This document shows, in pieces, positions 32,823 to 42,608 of a stretch of 64,000 bases of DNA. Below the pieces are notes generated by a model. That model was given only the letters and a program-made list of their open reading frames with translations. It searched no databases and was not told where the DNA came from. The translations under genes were made by a program, and so were the position numbers. The stretch is from positions 186,001-250,000 of the forward strand of contig JACJYP010000005.1 in assembly GCA_020636045.1 (NCBI GenBank). The letters are read 5' to 3'. Source of the stretch: Lewinellaceae bacterium. GTDB lineage: Bacteria > Bacteroidota > Bacteroidia > Chitinophagales > Saprospiraceae. Each line of letters begins with the position of its first letter. Position 1 is the first letter of the stretch.

Positions 32823-35456
32823 ATGAGAATTGCCATCCTCTTTATTACCACTTGCCTGTTCGTCGGCGTTCCTTCAGGTATTGAAGCCCAGATTGCCGAC
32901 GATTTTTCCGACGGCGACTTCACCCAAAACCCCGTATGGACCGGCGATGCAGCCAATTTTATTGTCAACGCAGCCGGAGAATTGCAGTTGAACGCACCGG
33001 ATGCAGGTGTTTCCGCCCTTTTTGTGCAGGGAAACATCCCCGACAGCGTGATCTGGGACCTGCGCTTCCGGCTTGAATTCGCACCCTCGGCGACCAACCT
33101 GCTCCGTATTTTCCTGCTCGCCGACCAGCCCGATCCAGCCCTCGCGAATGGTTATCTGCTGGAAGCGGGAGAGAACGGCAGCCTCGACGCTTTGAAACTA
33201 TTCCGCCAGGATGCCGGCGCCAGGACCCTGCTGGCCACTGGACAGCCGGGGCTTGTGGCGGGTGACCCGACGGATATCCACCTTCGGATGAAACGCACAG
33301 TGGCAGGGGAGTGGCAACTGGAGGCCGCAAGCGGTAACGGAGTCTTGCAATTGCAGTTTACCGTGCCGGATGCCACGTATGGCGGGGGCAGCGATCGCTA
33401 TTTCGGTTTTCAGTGTGTATACACGGCCACGCGCAAGGACAAATTTTATTTCGATGACATTTCCATTCAGCCGGACGTGCCCGACCTGCAGGCGCCGCTG
33501 TTGCTGTCGGCTGAAGCGCTGAATGCCAATACGGTGCAGGCTACGTTCAACGAATCCCTCGATTCGTTATCAGCGATCGATCCGGCACATTATCAGATTG
33601 ACAACGGTATCGGAATGCCCGTATCGGTACTGCTCCTGCCCGACCGACGTACGGTAAACCTGAATCTTCTTTCACCATTGTCTTCCGGAAATTACCAACT
33701 GCAAACGCTGGCCGTACAGGATATGGTCGGCAATGAAAGCGGCGTGCAAACAATTGATTTTCAGTTTGTAAATATTACAACCGCGGAGGAATTTGACATA
33801 TTGATCAACGAAATCATGGCAGACCCAACTCCTTCGGTCGGCCTGCCCGATGCGGAATGGGTGGAATTGTACAACCGGTCCGGCAAAACGCTCGACCTCG
33901 CAGGGCTCCGCTTTCAGGACGCTACGGGGTCTCCGGTTGCGCTGCCTTCCCAATTGCTCTCCCCGGATACGTATGTAGTGCTGACGGCCACGGCCAATGC
34001 TGCTGCGTTACAAGCCGCGACCGGCGCTCCGGTGTTGGGGATTGCGATCAGCACGACCGCCCTGAACAATGGAGGAGATGTGCTGACGCTTAGCGATGCT
34101 TCCGGCAATGTGATCGACCGGGTTGCATACGATGTGGCCTGGCACACCGATCCCGATAAGGATGACGGCGGCTGGTCGCTGGAGCGGATCGCTCCGGGCA
34201 TACCATGCCTGGGCGCCTCAAACTGGCGTTCCTGTAATACCCTTCCCGGAGGTACGCCCGGCGCTCAAAATTCGGTATTTGACGATGTCGCAGATACTGA
34301 AGCGCCGCAACTGATCGCTGCATATCCGGAATCACCGGTATCCCTGCTCCTGTACTTCTCGGAAGGGCTGGACAAGGCCCTTGCGCAGGACCCTTCGGTG
34401 TTCAGGATCGATCCGCCCGTGAACATTGCCACTGCACAGACAACTGCCGACGACCGGTCGATCGTGCGGCTGGCGCTTTCGAACCCTTTGCAGGCCTCCG
34501 TTTTATACGCCGTCAGCGCAGTGCCGCCGCTGTCTGATTGCGCAGGCAATCCGGTGTCGGCTCAGGACACAACCTTTGTCGGTATTCCCGAAAAGCCTGA
34601 ACCACAGGATATTGTGGTCAATGAAATGATGTTTAACCCCGATGTCGGCGATGCGCGGTATGTGGAATTTTACAACCGCAGCAACAAGATTTTCAGGTGG
34701 TCGGAGTTCTTCATCGCCAATTTCTCGGGTGGTGCGGATGTAGAAACGATCACGGCAACCCGGCTGTTCCTGCCCGGGCAATATGACGTGTTCACGACCA
34801 ATCCGGCAAATATTCAGGGCGATTTTGCCAATATTCATCCCAATAACGTGTTGGAAAATACATTCCCGTCTTTTGCAGACGATGCCGGCAACGTCACCCT
34901 GTACTGGACGGACGGCAATGCTACGGTGATCGTGGACTCGTTCGATTATTCGGCCGACCTGCACAATGCGCTGTACACCTCCGGCGCGCGGGAAGGGGTT
35001 GCCTTGGAACGGATCGATGCGGGTGCGCCGACCAATCTGGCCAGCAACTGGACCTCCGCATCGCCTGCTGTAACAGGCGCGCCGGGGACGCCGACGCTTC
35101 CGAACTCCCAGCGCCGGCAAATGCCGGTAGCGGGTACCGATGACCTGATCTTTCTGCCCGTCGGGCGCTTTTCGCCGGACGACGACGGCTATGAGGATTT
35201 TCTGGACATTCGTTACGCCGTGCCGGAGGCCGGGTATGCAGCCGCAATAACGATTTTCAGCGCCGACGGCGTGCCGGTGAAGCGGCTGGTGCGGCAGGAA
35301 TTGATCGGTACAGAGGGCTCGCTGCGCTGGGACGGCGATCAAGACGACGGTACACGCGCCGGTCCGGGCATTTATATCCTGTTTGCCGAGTTGTACAATG
35401 GAAACGGAGCCGTGCGCAACATCAAAAAGTCATTCGCTCTGGTGAATCGGTTTTAA
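32823..35456 (+). CDS. Secreted lamin-tail-domain surface protein
   Basis: The ATG at 32823 gives 877 residues with a signal peptide ending near GIEA (about residue 22). An N-terminal jelly-roll-like domain (about 25-220) is followed by Ig-like domains with LLSAEALNANTVQATFNESL and a matching LIAAYPESPVSLLLYFSEGL. Two lamin-tail domains are visible: ILINEIMADPTPS with AEWVELYNRSG, and IVVNEMMFNPDVG with ARYVEFYNRSN. The end is an FlgD-Ig/CHU-C-like domain (GRFSPDDDGYEDFLDIRY, then GTRAGPGIYILFAELYNG), which often marks T9SS-exported proteins of type B. Probably a large adhesin-like surface protein. It is the first of a likely four-gene transcript with two peptidases. Confidence 0.87.
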   Translation: MRIAILFITTCLFVGVPSGIEAQIADDFSDGDFTQNPVWTGDAANFIVNAAGELQLNAPDAGVSALFVQGNIPDSVIWDLRFRLEFAPSATNLLRIFLLADQPDPALANGYLLEAGENGSLDALKLFRQDAGARTLLATGQPGLVAGDPTDIHLRMKRTVAGEWQLEAASGNGVLQLQFTVPDATYGGGSDRYFGFQCVYTATRKDKFYFDDISIQPDVPDLQAPLLLSAEALNANTVQATFNESLDSLSAIDPAHYQIDNGIGMPVSVLLLPDRRTVNLNLLSPLSSGNYQLQTLAVQDMVGNESGVQTIDFQFVNITTAEEFDILINEIMADPTPSVGLPDAEWVELYNRSGKTLDLAGLRFQDATGSPVALPSQLLSPDTYVVLTATANAAALQAATGAPVLGIAISTTALNNGGDVLTLSDASGNVIDRVAYDVAWHTDPDKDDGGWSLERIAPGIPCLGASNWRSCNTLPGGTPGAQNSVFDDVADTEAPQLIAAYPESPVSLLLYFSEGLDKALAQDPSVFRIDPPVNIATAQTTADDRSIVRLALSNPLQASVLYAVSAVPPLSDCAGNPVSAQDTTFVGIPEKPEPQDIVVNEMMFNPDVGDARYVEFYNRSNKIFRWSEFFIANFSGGADVETITATRLFLPGQYDVFTTNPANIQGDFANIHPNNVLENTFPSFADDAGNVTLYWTDGNATVIVDSFDYSADLHNALYTSGAREGVALERIDAGAPTNLASNWTSASPAVTGAPGTPTLPNSQRRQMPVAGTDDLIFLPVGRFSPDDDGYEDFLDIRYAVPEAGYAAAITIFSADGVPVKRLVRQELIGTEGSLRWDGDQDDGTRAGPGIYILFAELYNGNGAVRNIKKSFALVNRF

Positions 35457-35485
35457 CCATCGTTGACCGATATGATCGCGATAAA

Positions 35486-37075
35486 ATGAAGTGTAAATCG
35501 ATTACAAAAGGGCCGTTGGTGGTTTTGATTTTTCTGACCAGCCTGTTTGGCCCTGCGTGTTCTCAAAAGGGCCTGCTGCTCGACCCGACCGGTCTGAGCA
35601 GGCAGTATTTTTACGAAGTCGATCTGAACACCCTGCGTAAAGACCGTCTGAGCGTGAGGCTTACGCTGTTTGGTGTTCGTGCCGAAGAACTGGTGTTCAA
35701 TTTTCCCAGGACGGTACCCGGAATATACGGCGCCGTTGATTTCGGGAAATACATTACGGATTTCCATGCGATGGCCGGAAAAGAAGAACTTCCGGTAGAG
35801 CGCCTGAGCGTCAACAGCTGGCGGATCGGCAATGCAGCGGGCCTGACAGAAATTCGATACGATGTCGATGACGGCTGGGAAGATTACGCATCCCCCGGTT
35901 CGAACCAGTATTATTTATCCGCAGAAAGCAGTTTTACGGCAAACCGGGTATTCGTGATCAACAACAATTGCCTGTTCGGCTATTTTTCAGGCGGAGAAGA
36001 ATGGCCCGTTTACGTCAGTTTCACAAAACCCGAGGACCTATTTGCCGCTACATCGCTGCCCAATCGCTCCGCGCAGCCCGATAAAGACGAGTTTCTGGCA
36101 AAAAATTACCGCGAACTGGTCGATCACCCGATCCTGTTCGCAAAACCCGATACCGCATGGCTGGACATCGGAAACACGAAGGTGCTGGTTGCCTGTTACA
36201 CCGACACAGGGTACCGGCTGGCAGAGCGCGTGGCAACGCATATCCGTACTTTGCTGGAGAACCAGCGGGCGTATATGGGCGACACGCTGCCGGTCGATCG
36301 TTATTCATTTCTTATTTATTACTCGGTGAATGAACGGACGGACCAGTCTTTCGGAGAAGGGCTGGAGCATAATACCTCTACTTTATGCCTGTTCAATGCG
36401 GCCTGGCAGGCTGATCTGCTGGAACACTATATTTACAATCTTGCCAGCCACGAGTTTTTCCATGTGCTGACCCCTCTGAATGTGCATTCTGAAGAAATTG
36501 GCCGGTACGATTTTCTGACGCCCAAAATGTCGCAGCATCTCTGGATGTACGAAGGCATGACGGAATATGCTACCATGCACATGAAGGTCTGGCAGGGACT
36601 CGGTTCGGCAAAAGAATTCCTCGACGAAGTGGAAAGCAAGTGGTGGGATATGGGGCGTTTCGACGCCGGCCTGTCCCTCACCGATCTAAGTCGTCAGGCG
36701 ATGGAAAAGCAGGACCAGTATTACAACGTCTACCTGAAAGGGGCGCTGGTTTGCATGTGCCTCGACATCAGGCTGCGCGAATGGTCGAAGGGCAAATACG
36801 GGACCCGTGATTTGATGCGTGATCTGGCTGCCAGATACGGGAAAGACCGTGCTTTTCAGGACGACGCGCTTTTCGAGGTCATTGCTTCCATGACATTTCC
36901 TGACATTCGCAGGTTCTTTAGTGACTACGTAGAGGGCGTCAAACCCCTTCCGTTGAAAGAATATCTGGAAAGGGCAGGTATAGAGGTGCGAAATGGCGGC
37001 CGGAACCTTCGGCTGTCAAAATCCGCCACGCCTGAGCAACTTCAGTTGCGAAAATGGTGGCTTGGCCAGGAGTAA
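35486..37075 (+). CDS. M61-family (glycyl aminopeptidase-like) metallopeptidase
   Basis: The 529-residue protein has a signal sequence (PLVVLIFLTSLFGPACSQ). Cleavage may be by either signal peptidase, since the Cys lies in a weak lipobox. The N-terminal beta domain (about 35-200) precedes the gluzincin core with HEFFHVLTP (His about 322) and, about 33 residues later, LWMYEGMTEYA with the third zinc ligand Glu. This spacing and the flanking sequence fit family M61. The C-terminal PDZ domain common in M61 is shortened or missing. It is expected to trim peptides in the periplasm or at the surface. It lies 29 nt after the lamin-tail gene and close to an M1 peptidase gene, suggesting a shared protein-degradation role. 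Confidence 0.9.
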   Translation: MKCKSITKGPLVVLIFLTSLFGPACSQKGLLLDPTGLSRQYFYEVDLNTLRKDRLSVRLTLFGVRAEELVFNFPRTVPGIYGAVDFGKYITDFHAMAGKEELPVERLSVNSWRIGNAAGLTEIRYDVDDGWEDYASPGSNQYYLSAESSFTANRVFVINNNCLFGYFSGGEEWPVYVSFTKPEDLFAATSLPNRSAQPDKDEFLAKNYRELVDHPILFAKPDTAWLDIGNTKVLVACYTDTGYRLAERVATHIRTLLENQRAYMGDTLPVDRYSFLIYYSVNERTDQSFGEGLEHNTSTLCLFNAAWQADLLEHYIYNLASHEFFHVLTPLNVHSEEIGRYDFLTPKMSQHLWMYEGMTEYATMHMKVWQGLGSAKEFLDEVESKWWDMGRFDAGLSLTDLSRQAMEKQDQYYNVYLKGALVCMCLDIRLREWSKGKYGTRDLMRDLAARYGKDRAFQDDALFEVIASMTFPDIRRFFSDYVEGVKPLPLKEYLERAGIEVRNGGRNLRLSKSATPEQLQLRKWWLGQE

Positions 37076-37111
37076 TGTGCTGAAAAACAATTTTTTACAA
37101 CCATAATCGCT

Positions 37112-37564
37112 ATGAACTATCAACCGGTTATCTCATTATTTCTGTTCTGCCTGTTCGCATTCGGCGCGCAGGGCAGCCCCATGTGTGATTCGCTCCCGCA
37201 ACCAATGAAAAGCCGAGTGCTTGCTTTTTCGGAGACGGAGGGCCCCGACAGCGGCAAGGCGGTATTGAACCTTTACCTGCACGATGACTACGACGAAACC
37301 GTGCTGGGAGCGACCGCCCTGCTCCAGCGTGCGAACCCCTCGCAGGTGCACGGCAGGATATCCCAGTGGGACGGCCGCTGCCAGTTCAAGGTATTGCCGG
37401 GAACCTACGAAATGCGCATTCAACTGACCGGCATGGCCAGTTTCGAGCAGGAAAATGTAGAATTGCAGGCAGGCCGGCAATATGAGATGGAAATTGAACT
37501 CATCCGGATGTCGCCGCCCGTGCCGAGCGCAAAATCGCAGGCAGGAAACAACAGACGAAGATAA
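37112..37564 (+). CDS. Small exported carboxypeptidase-regulatory-like domain protein
   Basis: This 150-residue protein has a signal peptide (MNYQPVISLFLFCLFAFGAQ) and one beta-sandwich domain. The DETVLGATALLQRA strand, the QWDGRCQFKVLPGTYEMRIQ turn-and-strand, and the VELQAGRQYEMEIELIRM end resemble CarboxypepD_reg-like or 'PEGA'-type domains. These are accessory folds with no catalysis. The C-terminus is short, basic and disordered. It lies between M61 and M1 peptidase genes with gaps of 36 and 39 nt, so it is probably expressed with them and may help in their assembly or substrate binding. Confidence 0.75.
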   Translation: MNYQPVISLFLFCLFAFGAQGSPMCDSLPQPMKSRVLAFSETEGPDSGKAVLNLYLHDDYDETVLGATALLQRANPSQVHGRISQWDGRCQFKVLPGTYEMRIQLTGMASFEQENVELQAGRQYEMEIELIRMSPPVPSAKSQAGNNRRR

Positions 37565-37603
37565 AAACGGTAACCCCTCAGGAAAACGGTTAACAAGAAG
37601 CGT

Positions 37604-39415
37604 ATGAAATATAGTATCGCACTGCTCTGCAGTGTTATTCTGACAAATGCTATCGCCCAGGCGCCGACCGGGTATTGGCAGCAACGTGTTGAATATCAGA
37701 TTGATATACGCCTGGACGATCAGGCGCAGGCAATTCAGGGCAGGGAAAAACTGAAGTATTACAACCATTCGCCCGACACCCTGCGCAGGGTGTTTTTTCA
37801 CCTGTACTGGAATGCTTTCCAGCCCAGCAGCAGTTATGCGCGATGGGCCAAAGCGCGCAAGGATCCTTTTACCAACGAGCGCCTCTTTGACCTGAAACAG
37901 GAAGAGCAGGGCCGCCAGGATATCTTTTCAGTGCTGCAAAACGGCAGCGCGGTGTCATACAGGGTCAATGAGACGATCATGGAGGTGGAACTCAGCCGCC
38001 CCCTGCTGCCTGGCGATTACGATGTGTTCGACATTGCCTGGCAGGGGCAGGTGCCGGTGACCATCAAACGCGGAGGGCGCGACAATTCGGCAGGAGTGGC
38101 GTATTCTTTCACCCAATGGTATCCGAAAATATGCGCCTACGATCGCGACGGATGGCATGCCGACCCTTATATCGGACGCGAATTTTACGGTGAATTCGGT
38201 TCTTTCAAGGTAGACATTACTTTACCCAAAAAGTATGTGGTTGCAGCGACAGGTGTTTTGCAAAACGGAAATACCATTGGTTACGGTTATGAAAAAGAAG
38301 GCGTCAAACCGCCGCCGAATTACGGTTTCGTGAATGTCTGGAAATTCAGCGCTGAAAATGTGCATGACTTTGCCTGGGCGGCAGATCCGGAATTTACCCA
38401 TGAAAAAAAGGAACTGCGCGAAGGGCTGACCCTGCATTTTTTTTACCAGCCCGGGCCCGAAACGACTCCCTTCTTTCAGGCCCTGCAACAGCGCTGCGCC
38501 GAGATTTTGCCCTACATGGAAGCGCGCTTTGGAAAACACCTCTACCCGCAGTTCTCCTTCGTACAAGGCGGCGAATCGGCGATGGAATACCCGATGCTCA
38601 CATTGATCGAGCAGACGACCCTGGCTGCCAATGCGATGCCGACGGCCATTCACGAATGGATGCATAACTGGTATTACGGCATGATCGGCAACGACGAGAA
38701 TGAAGAGGCCTGGCTCGACGAAGGATTTGCTTCGTATGCGACGGCCGATGTTGACCTGCATGCCGGCGATGACGGCAAAAACATCCGCTCGGGGCTCGCA
38801 TCCATTGCTTCCAGGCAATGGAAAGAGCCGCTCGGCACACCTGCCAATGCATATTCGGATTCCTACGACTATTACGACGTCGTTTACGGGAAAGGCGCGG
38901 CATTCCTGTGGCAGATTCGCTATATCGTCGGTGAAGAACCGTTTCAGCGCGGAATGCTCCGGTATTACGATTCCTGGCATTTCAAACACCCGCGGGGAGG
39001 CGATTTTCTTCGATGCATGGAACGCAGTGCAGACATGGAGCTCGATTGGTTTTACGATTTGTGGGTAAAAACTACCAAAACGGTCGATTACGGCATCGAA
39101 CAGGTGGCTGCCGACGGGGCATCTGCTACCAATATCACTCTGAAAAATTTTGGAGAAGTGCCCATGCCCGCCGAGGTGCTGGTGCAATTCAGGGACGGCA
39201 GTTCGGAACGTCATTACGTTCCGCTTGATCTGCAATATGGCGCAAAGCAGTTTGCTGCCGAAACGCCGGCTATCAGCCACGACCCCTGGAGTTTTTCCGT
39301 GCAGACCTACGTTTTGCACTTGAATCGCGCTATGTCCGATATCAAGTCCGTAGAGATCGACCCGGGAGGCTGGACGGCCGATAAGGACCGTAAAAACAAT
39401 CGCAAAGACTTTTAA
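37604..39415 (+). CDS. M1-family metallopeptidase (aminopeptidase-like)
   Basis: The 603-residue exported peptidase has a signal peptide ending at about residue 18 (NAIAQ). The N-terminal beta domain contains LRRVFFHLYWNAF. The catalytic domain has HEWMHNWYYGMIGN (HExxH, His about 350) and 18 residues after the second His the third ligand Glu in EEAWLDEGFASYA. The usual GAMEN exopeptidase motif is replaced by a SAMEYP-like segment, a common variant in this Bacteroidota subgroup that may change the substrate preference. Further on come YGKGAAFLWQIRY and a C-terminal beta domain. No T9SS domain is evident, so a periplasmic site is likely. Last gene of the 32.8-39.4 kb group. Confidence 0.93.
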   Translation: MKYSIALLCSVILTNAIAQAPTGYWQQRVEYQIDIRLDDQAQAIQGREKLKYYNHSPDTLRRVFFHLYWNAFQPSSSYARWAKARKDPFTNERLFDLKQEEQGRQDIFSVLQNGSAVSYRVNETIMEVELSRPLLPGDYDVFDIAWQGQVPVTIKRGGRDNSAGVAYSFTQWYPKICAYDRDGWHADPYIGREFYGEFGSFKVDITLPKKYVVAATGVLQNGNTIGYGYEKEGVKPPPNYGFVNVWKFSAENVHDFAWAADPEFTHEKKELREGLTLHFFYQPGPETTPFFQALQQRCAEILPYMEARFGKHLYPQFSFVQGGESAMEYPMLTLIEQTTLAANAMPTAIHEWMHNWYYGMIGNDENEEAWLDEGFASYATADVDLHAGDDGKNIRSGLASIASRQWKEPLGTPANAYSDSYDYYDVVYGKGAAFLWQIRYIVGEEPFQRGMLRYYDSWHFKHPRGGDFLRCMERSADMELDWFYDLWVKTTKTVDYGIEQVAADGASATNITLKNFGEVPMPAEVLVQFRDGSSERHYVPLDLQYGAKQFAAETPAISHDPWSFSVQTYVLHLNRAMSDIKSVEIDPGGWTADKDRKNNRKDF

Positions 39416-39428
39416 GGGTTTGTTTGAT

Positions 39429-39458
39429 AAAAAAAGTGCCCACCGGAAGGGCGGGCAC
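39429..39458 (-). terminator. Rho-independent terminator between convergent genes
   Basis: GTGCCC-type arms (39436-39444 and 39450-39458, one mismatch) with a 5-nt loop are followed on the minus strand by seven T. It ends the FG-GAP gene transcript and may also block read-through from the M1 peptidase gene. Confidence 0.75.
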
Positions 39459-39514
39459 AGAGGCGTTTTCATAGCCAAACAAAGCAGTACACTGACGCTT
39501 ACCCGTGTCAGGCG

Positions 39515-41245
39515 TCAATGTTTGACCACTTGCCGAATGGCGTTTTTGCCGTTGGCAAAATATATGCGCAGGAAGTATACACCTGCCGGTATAACGCCGG
39601 AAAGTTGAATTTGCCGGCCCTGCTGGTGATCGCTGATCTGAAAGGATATGATCCTGCCGGTGGCATCAAACATTTCCACATCTTCTATTTTTTCCGATGC
39701 CGTCAGTGTGAATGCACTGGTCACGGGGTTGGGATTGATGTTTATTTCCACATCGGATGCCGGCTCTTGCGCTGCCGTCAAGATGTTGATCCCCTGGCCT
39801 TCCACGATCCTGTAAAAATTATCGGCTGCGAGTGCTGTGAAATGCTCCGTCAACCCCGATGGCCAGCGCACTTCCAGGGTGTCGATCACGGTAGCATCGT
39901 TTAGTCCGAAATGCTGGCGGAGGTCGTTTTGGCTCTGGAATGAATTGTGGGCGCTCACCTGCCTGATTTGCCATATCCCGTTGCCGTTGATCTGTGCTTT
40001 CAGGCGCAGGGTGGCGCCGATGGCGGAGCGATTGCTCTGTATGCCTTCCAGGGTAAATTGAGCCCAATGACGGGTGCCCGCCAGTGTAGTATTCTGGAAA
40101 AGCGCCCGTCCGCTACCCGGGCCGTTGGTGTAAAAATCCAGGTCGCCGTCATTGTCATAATCAGCGAAAGCGACCCCGCACAGGGATCCGCCCGCGTCCC
40201 CTGCAATCGATGATACGCCGAAATTGCCGTTGCCGTTGTTGCGGTACAGGCGCGCCGTCGATTGCTGGTCGGTTGTGATGATCACGTCGAGATCGCCATC
40301 GTTGTCCACATCTCCCCAGCAATTGGCCAGGTGACCCGCTACAAATGTGAACGAGGTGGTCTCGCTTTGGTAGGTGCCGTTGTTGTTGCGGTAAAACCGG
40401 GTTGCGGCCAGGGCATAATTGGTGAGGCATACGTCGAGGTCGCCGTCGTTGTCTACATCGATAAAATTGTAGGTCTGGCCGTCCTGCGGGCTCATAAAAG
40501 GCGCTCCGGTTAGCCTTTGCAGGCTAAAAGTTCCGGTCTCTTTGAGCATATTTCTGTAGTTGTAATCAGGCAGGGCGCCCGGCGGATTATTAACAGGCCC
40601 GCTGCCGATAAACAGGTCCATGTCGCCGTCGAGATCGTAGTCGGCCCAGGTTGGAATGGTGTAGGCGCCGAGTTCGTCGGTAAACTCATATCCAGTTATC
40701 TGGGTGAATGAGCCGCCGGCGCCCTGCAGGTAAAAGCGACAGGGAAACGGCCCCACTGAATGAAAGCCATTGGCGTGAACATACACGAGGTCGAGCAGGC
40801 CGTCGTTATTGGCGTCTGCAAGGGCGCAGTCCCAGGAAGGGTAATTCGCAAAATTGCTGAGCGAATCATTCAGCACAGAAAATGTGTTGTCGCCGTTGTT
40901 GAGGTGCAAGCCCGATATAAAACTCGAAGTGATACAATCGGGGTAGCCGTCGTTGTTGATGTCTCCCCAACTCGATCCGGCAGCGCCCTGGCCGACCGTG
41001 GCGCCGTTTACGTCGGCAAGTTGCGTGAAGTTTCCATTGCCGTCATTGTGGAACAGGAAACGCTGGCTGGTAAAGAGATCGGGCAGGTTGTCGTGGTCCA
41101 GATCGATCCATGCCAGCCCTTTGTATGTGGCATTGGTATTTAAATAAGTGACAGCGGGATTATTGCTATCGGTCACTTTGGTAAATAGGGATTGTGCCTG
41201 CATGCACCACGGAAAGAGCAGCAGAATGAGCAAAAAGTACTTCAT
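39515..41245 (-). CDS. FG-GAP/VCBS-repeat protein with UnbV/ASPIC domain and T9SS sorting domain
   Basis: The ATG at 41245 gives 576 residues with a signal peptide (MKYFLLILLLFPWCMQAQ). The mature part holds many integrin-like FG-GAP/VCBS units with calcium-loop cores such as DLDHDNLPDLF, DINNDGYPDC, DANNDGLLDL, DYDLDGDMDLF, DVDNDGDLDV and DYDNDGDLDF, forming a propeller (about 25-370). An ASPIC/UnbV domain follows (SAIGATLRLKAQ, then HFGLNDATVIDTLEVRWPSG). The end is a T9SS domain (INPNPVTSAFTLTA, then IPAGVYFLRIYFANG). It should be exported and held at the surface, with calcium-dependent structure. No enzymatic role is apparent. Confidence 0.92.
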   Translation of the reverse strand: MKYFLLILLLFPWCMQAQSLFTKVTDSNNPAVTYLNTNATYKGLAWIDLDHDNLPDLFTSQRFLFHNDGNGNFTQLADVNGATVGQGAAGSSWGDINNDGYPDCITSSFISGLHLNNGDNTFSVLNDSLSNFANYPSWDCALADANNDGLLDLVYVHANGFHSVGPFPCRFYLQGAGGSFTQITGYEFTDELGAYTIPTWADYDLDGDMDLFIGSGPVNNPPGALPDYNYRNMLKETGTFSLQRLTGAPFMSPQDGQTYNFIDVDNDGDLDVCLTNYALAATRFYRNNNGTYQSETTSFTFVAGHLANCWGDVDNDGDLDVIITTDQQSTARLYRNNGNGNFGVSSIAGDAGGSLCGVAFADYDNDGDLDFYTNGPGSGRALFQNTTLAGTRHWAQFTLEGIQSNRSAIGATLRLKAQINGNGIWQIRQVSAHNSFQSQNDLRQHFGLNDATVIDTLEVRWPSGLTEHFTALAADNFYRIVEGQGINILTAAQEPASDVEININPNPVTSAFTLTASEKIEDVEMFDATGRIISFQISDHQQGRQIQLSGVIPAGVYFLRIYFANGKNAIRQVVKH

Positions 41246-41371
41246 GTGTTCAGAAATGTTTGGTGAGTTAGATCGCCAAATCTGCTTCTGAAGGCATGGA
41301 AAAACGTCAATTCCGATAAAGTTTACCATTTTACCCCTGCAAAAACATACGGCTGCGTCCCTGAGCGGTCA

Positions 41372-41379
41372 TATTTTTG
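41372..41379 (+). promoter_or_regulatory. -10 element (TATTTTTG) upstream of the AraC-type regulator
   Basis: Exact TAnnTTTG, 42 nt before the ATG at 41422. No TTG with standard spacing is visible, so support is moderate. Confidence 0.45.
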
Positions 41380-41421
41380 GGCACCCTTCCCTGAAGAAAT
41401 AAACACATTTGCAACTGACCT

Positions 41422-42576
41422 ATGAACAATCAACCTTCGTTTGATACCTGGACCGTCGTTTTTCTGATCGCGGCGGTACAGGGCGTATTCATTGCGTTCG
41501 TTCTGACACGCTGGAAACACGGAAACCCGCTTGCCAACAAACTGCTGGCCATGCTGCTGCTAATGTTCGGTATGACTATGGGGGAATATGTGTTGTACTG
41601 GACGGGGTATATTTTTCAATACATCCATGCGGCCAATATCACCGCCCAGTTGCCTTATCTGTTCGGGCCGCTGGTCTGGTTGTACCTGCGCGCGATCTAT
41701 GAGCAAAAACCCTTGCGGTATCGCGATGCATGGCATCTGCTTCCATTCGCGCTGGCTTTGATATTTTACTGGCCCTGGTACGCACTGGATGCAGAAACCA
41801 AAATTCAGGTGACCCGCGGAAAGCCTGGATTTCCGGTCAGTTATATCACACTTCGTATATTGTTGTGGGCGCGTGTGGCGCTTTTGCTGGCCTATACCGT
41901 CTGGAATTACATGTATATCTCACGACAGCCGAGGGTGAGTAAAACCAGGTCCTGGGCACTTACGCTCAATACGTTCTTTGCAGGTTTCGTGATCGCCTAC
42001 ACCTCCTATTTCGTGCTGGTGCGTTTTGCTTTTTTCAATACCAGTTGGGATTACCATATCTCCGCGGCCATGACCGCCTTTATCTATCTGATCGCCTATT
42101 CGGGTTACGTACAGCCTGCCGTTTTCGAAGGGTATCGCTGGACGGAGCCGTCGACTACCGTCAAATATCGCAACTCCGGCCTGACGCCCGAGGCAAGCCG
42201 CTCGCTGCTGGCCGGCCTCGGCGCGCTGATGGCAGATGAAAAATACTACCAGGACCCGGAGATCAGCCTTGAGAAACTGGCCAATGCGCTCAATGCCGGC
42301 AAACACCACGTGTCGCAGGTCATCAATGAACATCTGGGACTGAGTTTTTTTGAATATGTCAACCAACTTCGGGTGGAAGAAGCAAAACAATTGCTGGCGG
42401 AAACCTCCCGCAGCGACCTTCATGTGATCGAGATCGCATATGCGGTCGGTTTCAACAACAAAGTATCTTTCAACACGGCCTTTAAAAAAAGCACGGGCAT
42501 GACCCCGACAGAATACCGTCGCAATCATGGTAAAACCGACGGAGTCGAGGAGCAACCCGGCGCTGTAGGGCAGTAA
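41422..42576 (+). CDS. Membrane-anchored AraC-family transcriptional regulator
   Basis: The 384-residue protein has about seven hydrophobic helices in residues 8-235 (for example VVFLIAAVQGVFIAFVL, FALALIFYWPWYAL and ILLWARVALLLAYTVW). A C-terminal AraC/XylS DNA-binding domain covers about 270-370. Its two helix-turn-helix units are LEKLANALNAGKHHVSQVIN and VIEIAYAVGFNNKVSFNTAF, ending in FKKSTGMTPTEYRR, the family signature. A direct membrane sensor acting on DNA is implied. It lies just before a molybdenum/formate-dehydrogenase-type block read in the same direction, with only 32 nt to the next gene, so it may control that block (inference). Confidence 0.93.
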   Translation: MNNQPSFDTWTVVFLIAAVQGVFIAFVLTRWKHGNPLANKLLAMLLLMFGMTMGEYVLYWTGYIFQYIHAANITAQLPYLFGPLVWLYLRAIYEQKPLRYRDAWHLLPFALALIFYWPWYALDAETKIQVTRGKPGFPVSYITLRILLWARVALLLAYTVWNYMYISRQPRVSKTRSWALTLNTFFAGFVIAYTSYFVLVRFAFFNTSWDYHISAAMTAFIYLIAYSGYVQPAVFEGYRWTEPSTTVKYRNSGLTPEASRSLLAGLGALMADEKYYQDPEISLEKLANALNAGKHHVSQVINEHLGLSFFEYVNQLRVEEAKQLLAETSRSDLHVIEIAYAVGFNNKVSFNTAFKKSTGMTPTEYRRNHGKTDGVEEQPGAVGQ

Positions 42577-42608
42577 ATGTTTGCCGACGGCAGAGTACCT
42601 TCGCCGGG

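Noticed and set aside
38222..39478. 418-codon open frame on the minus strand
   Set aside because: It is antisense to the M1 peptidase gene, whose catalytic motifs are clear; the antisense product resembles nothing.
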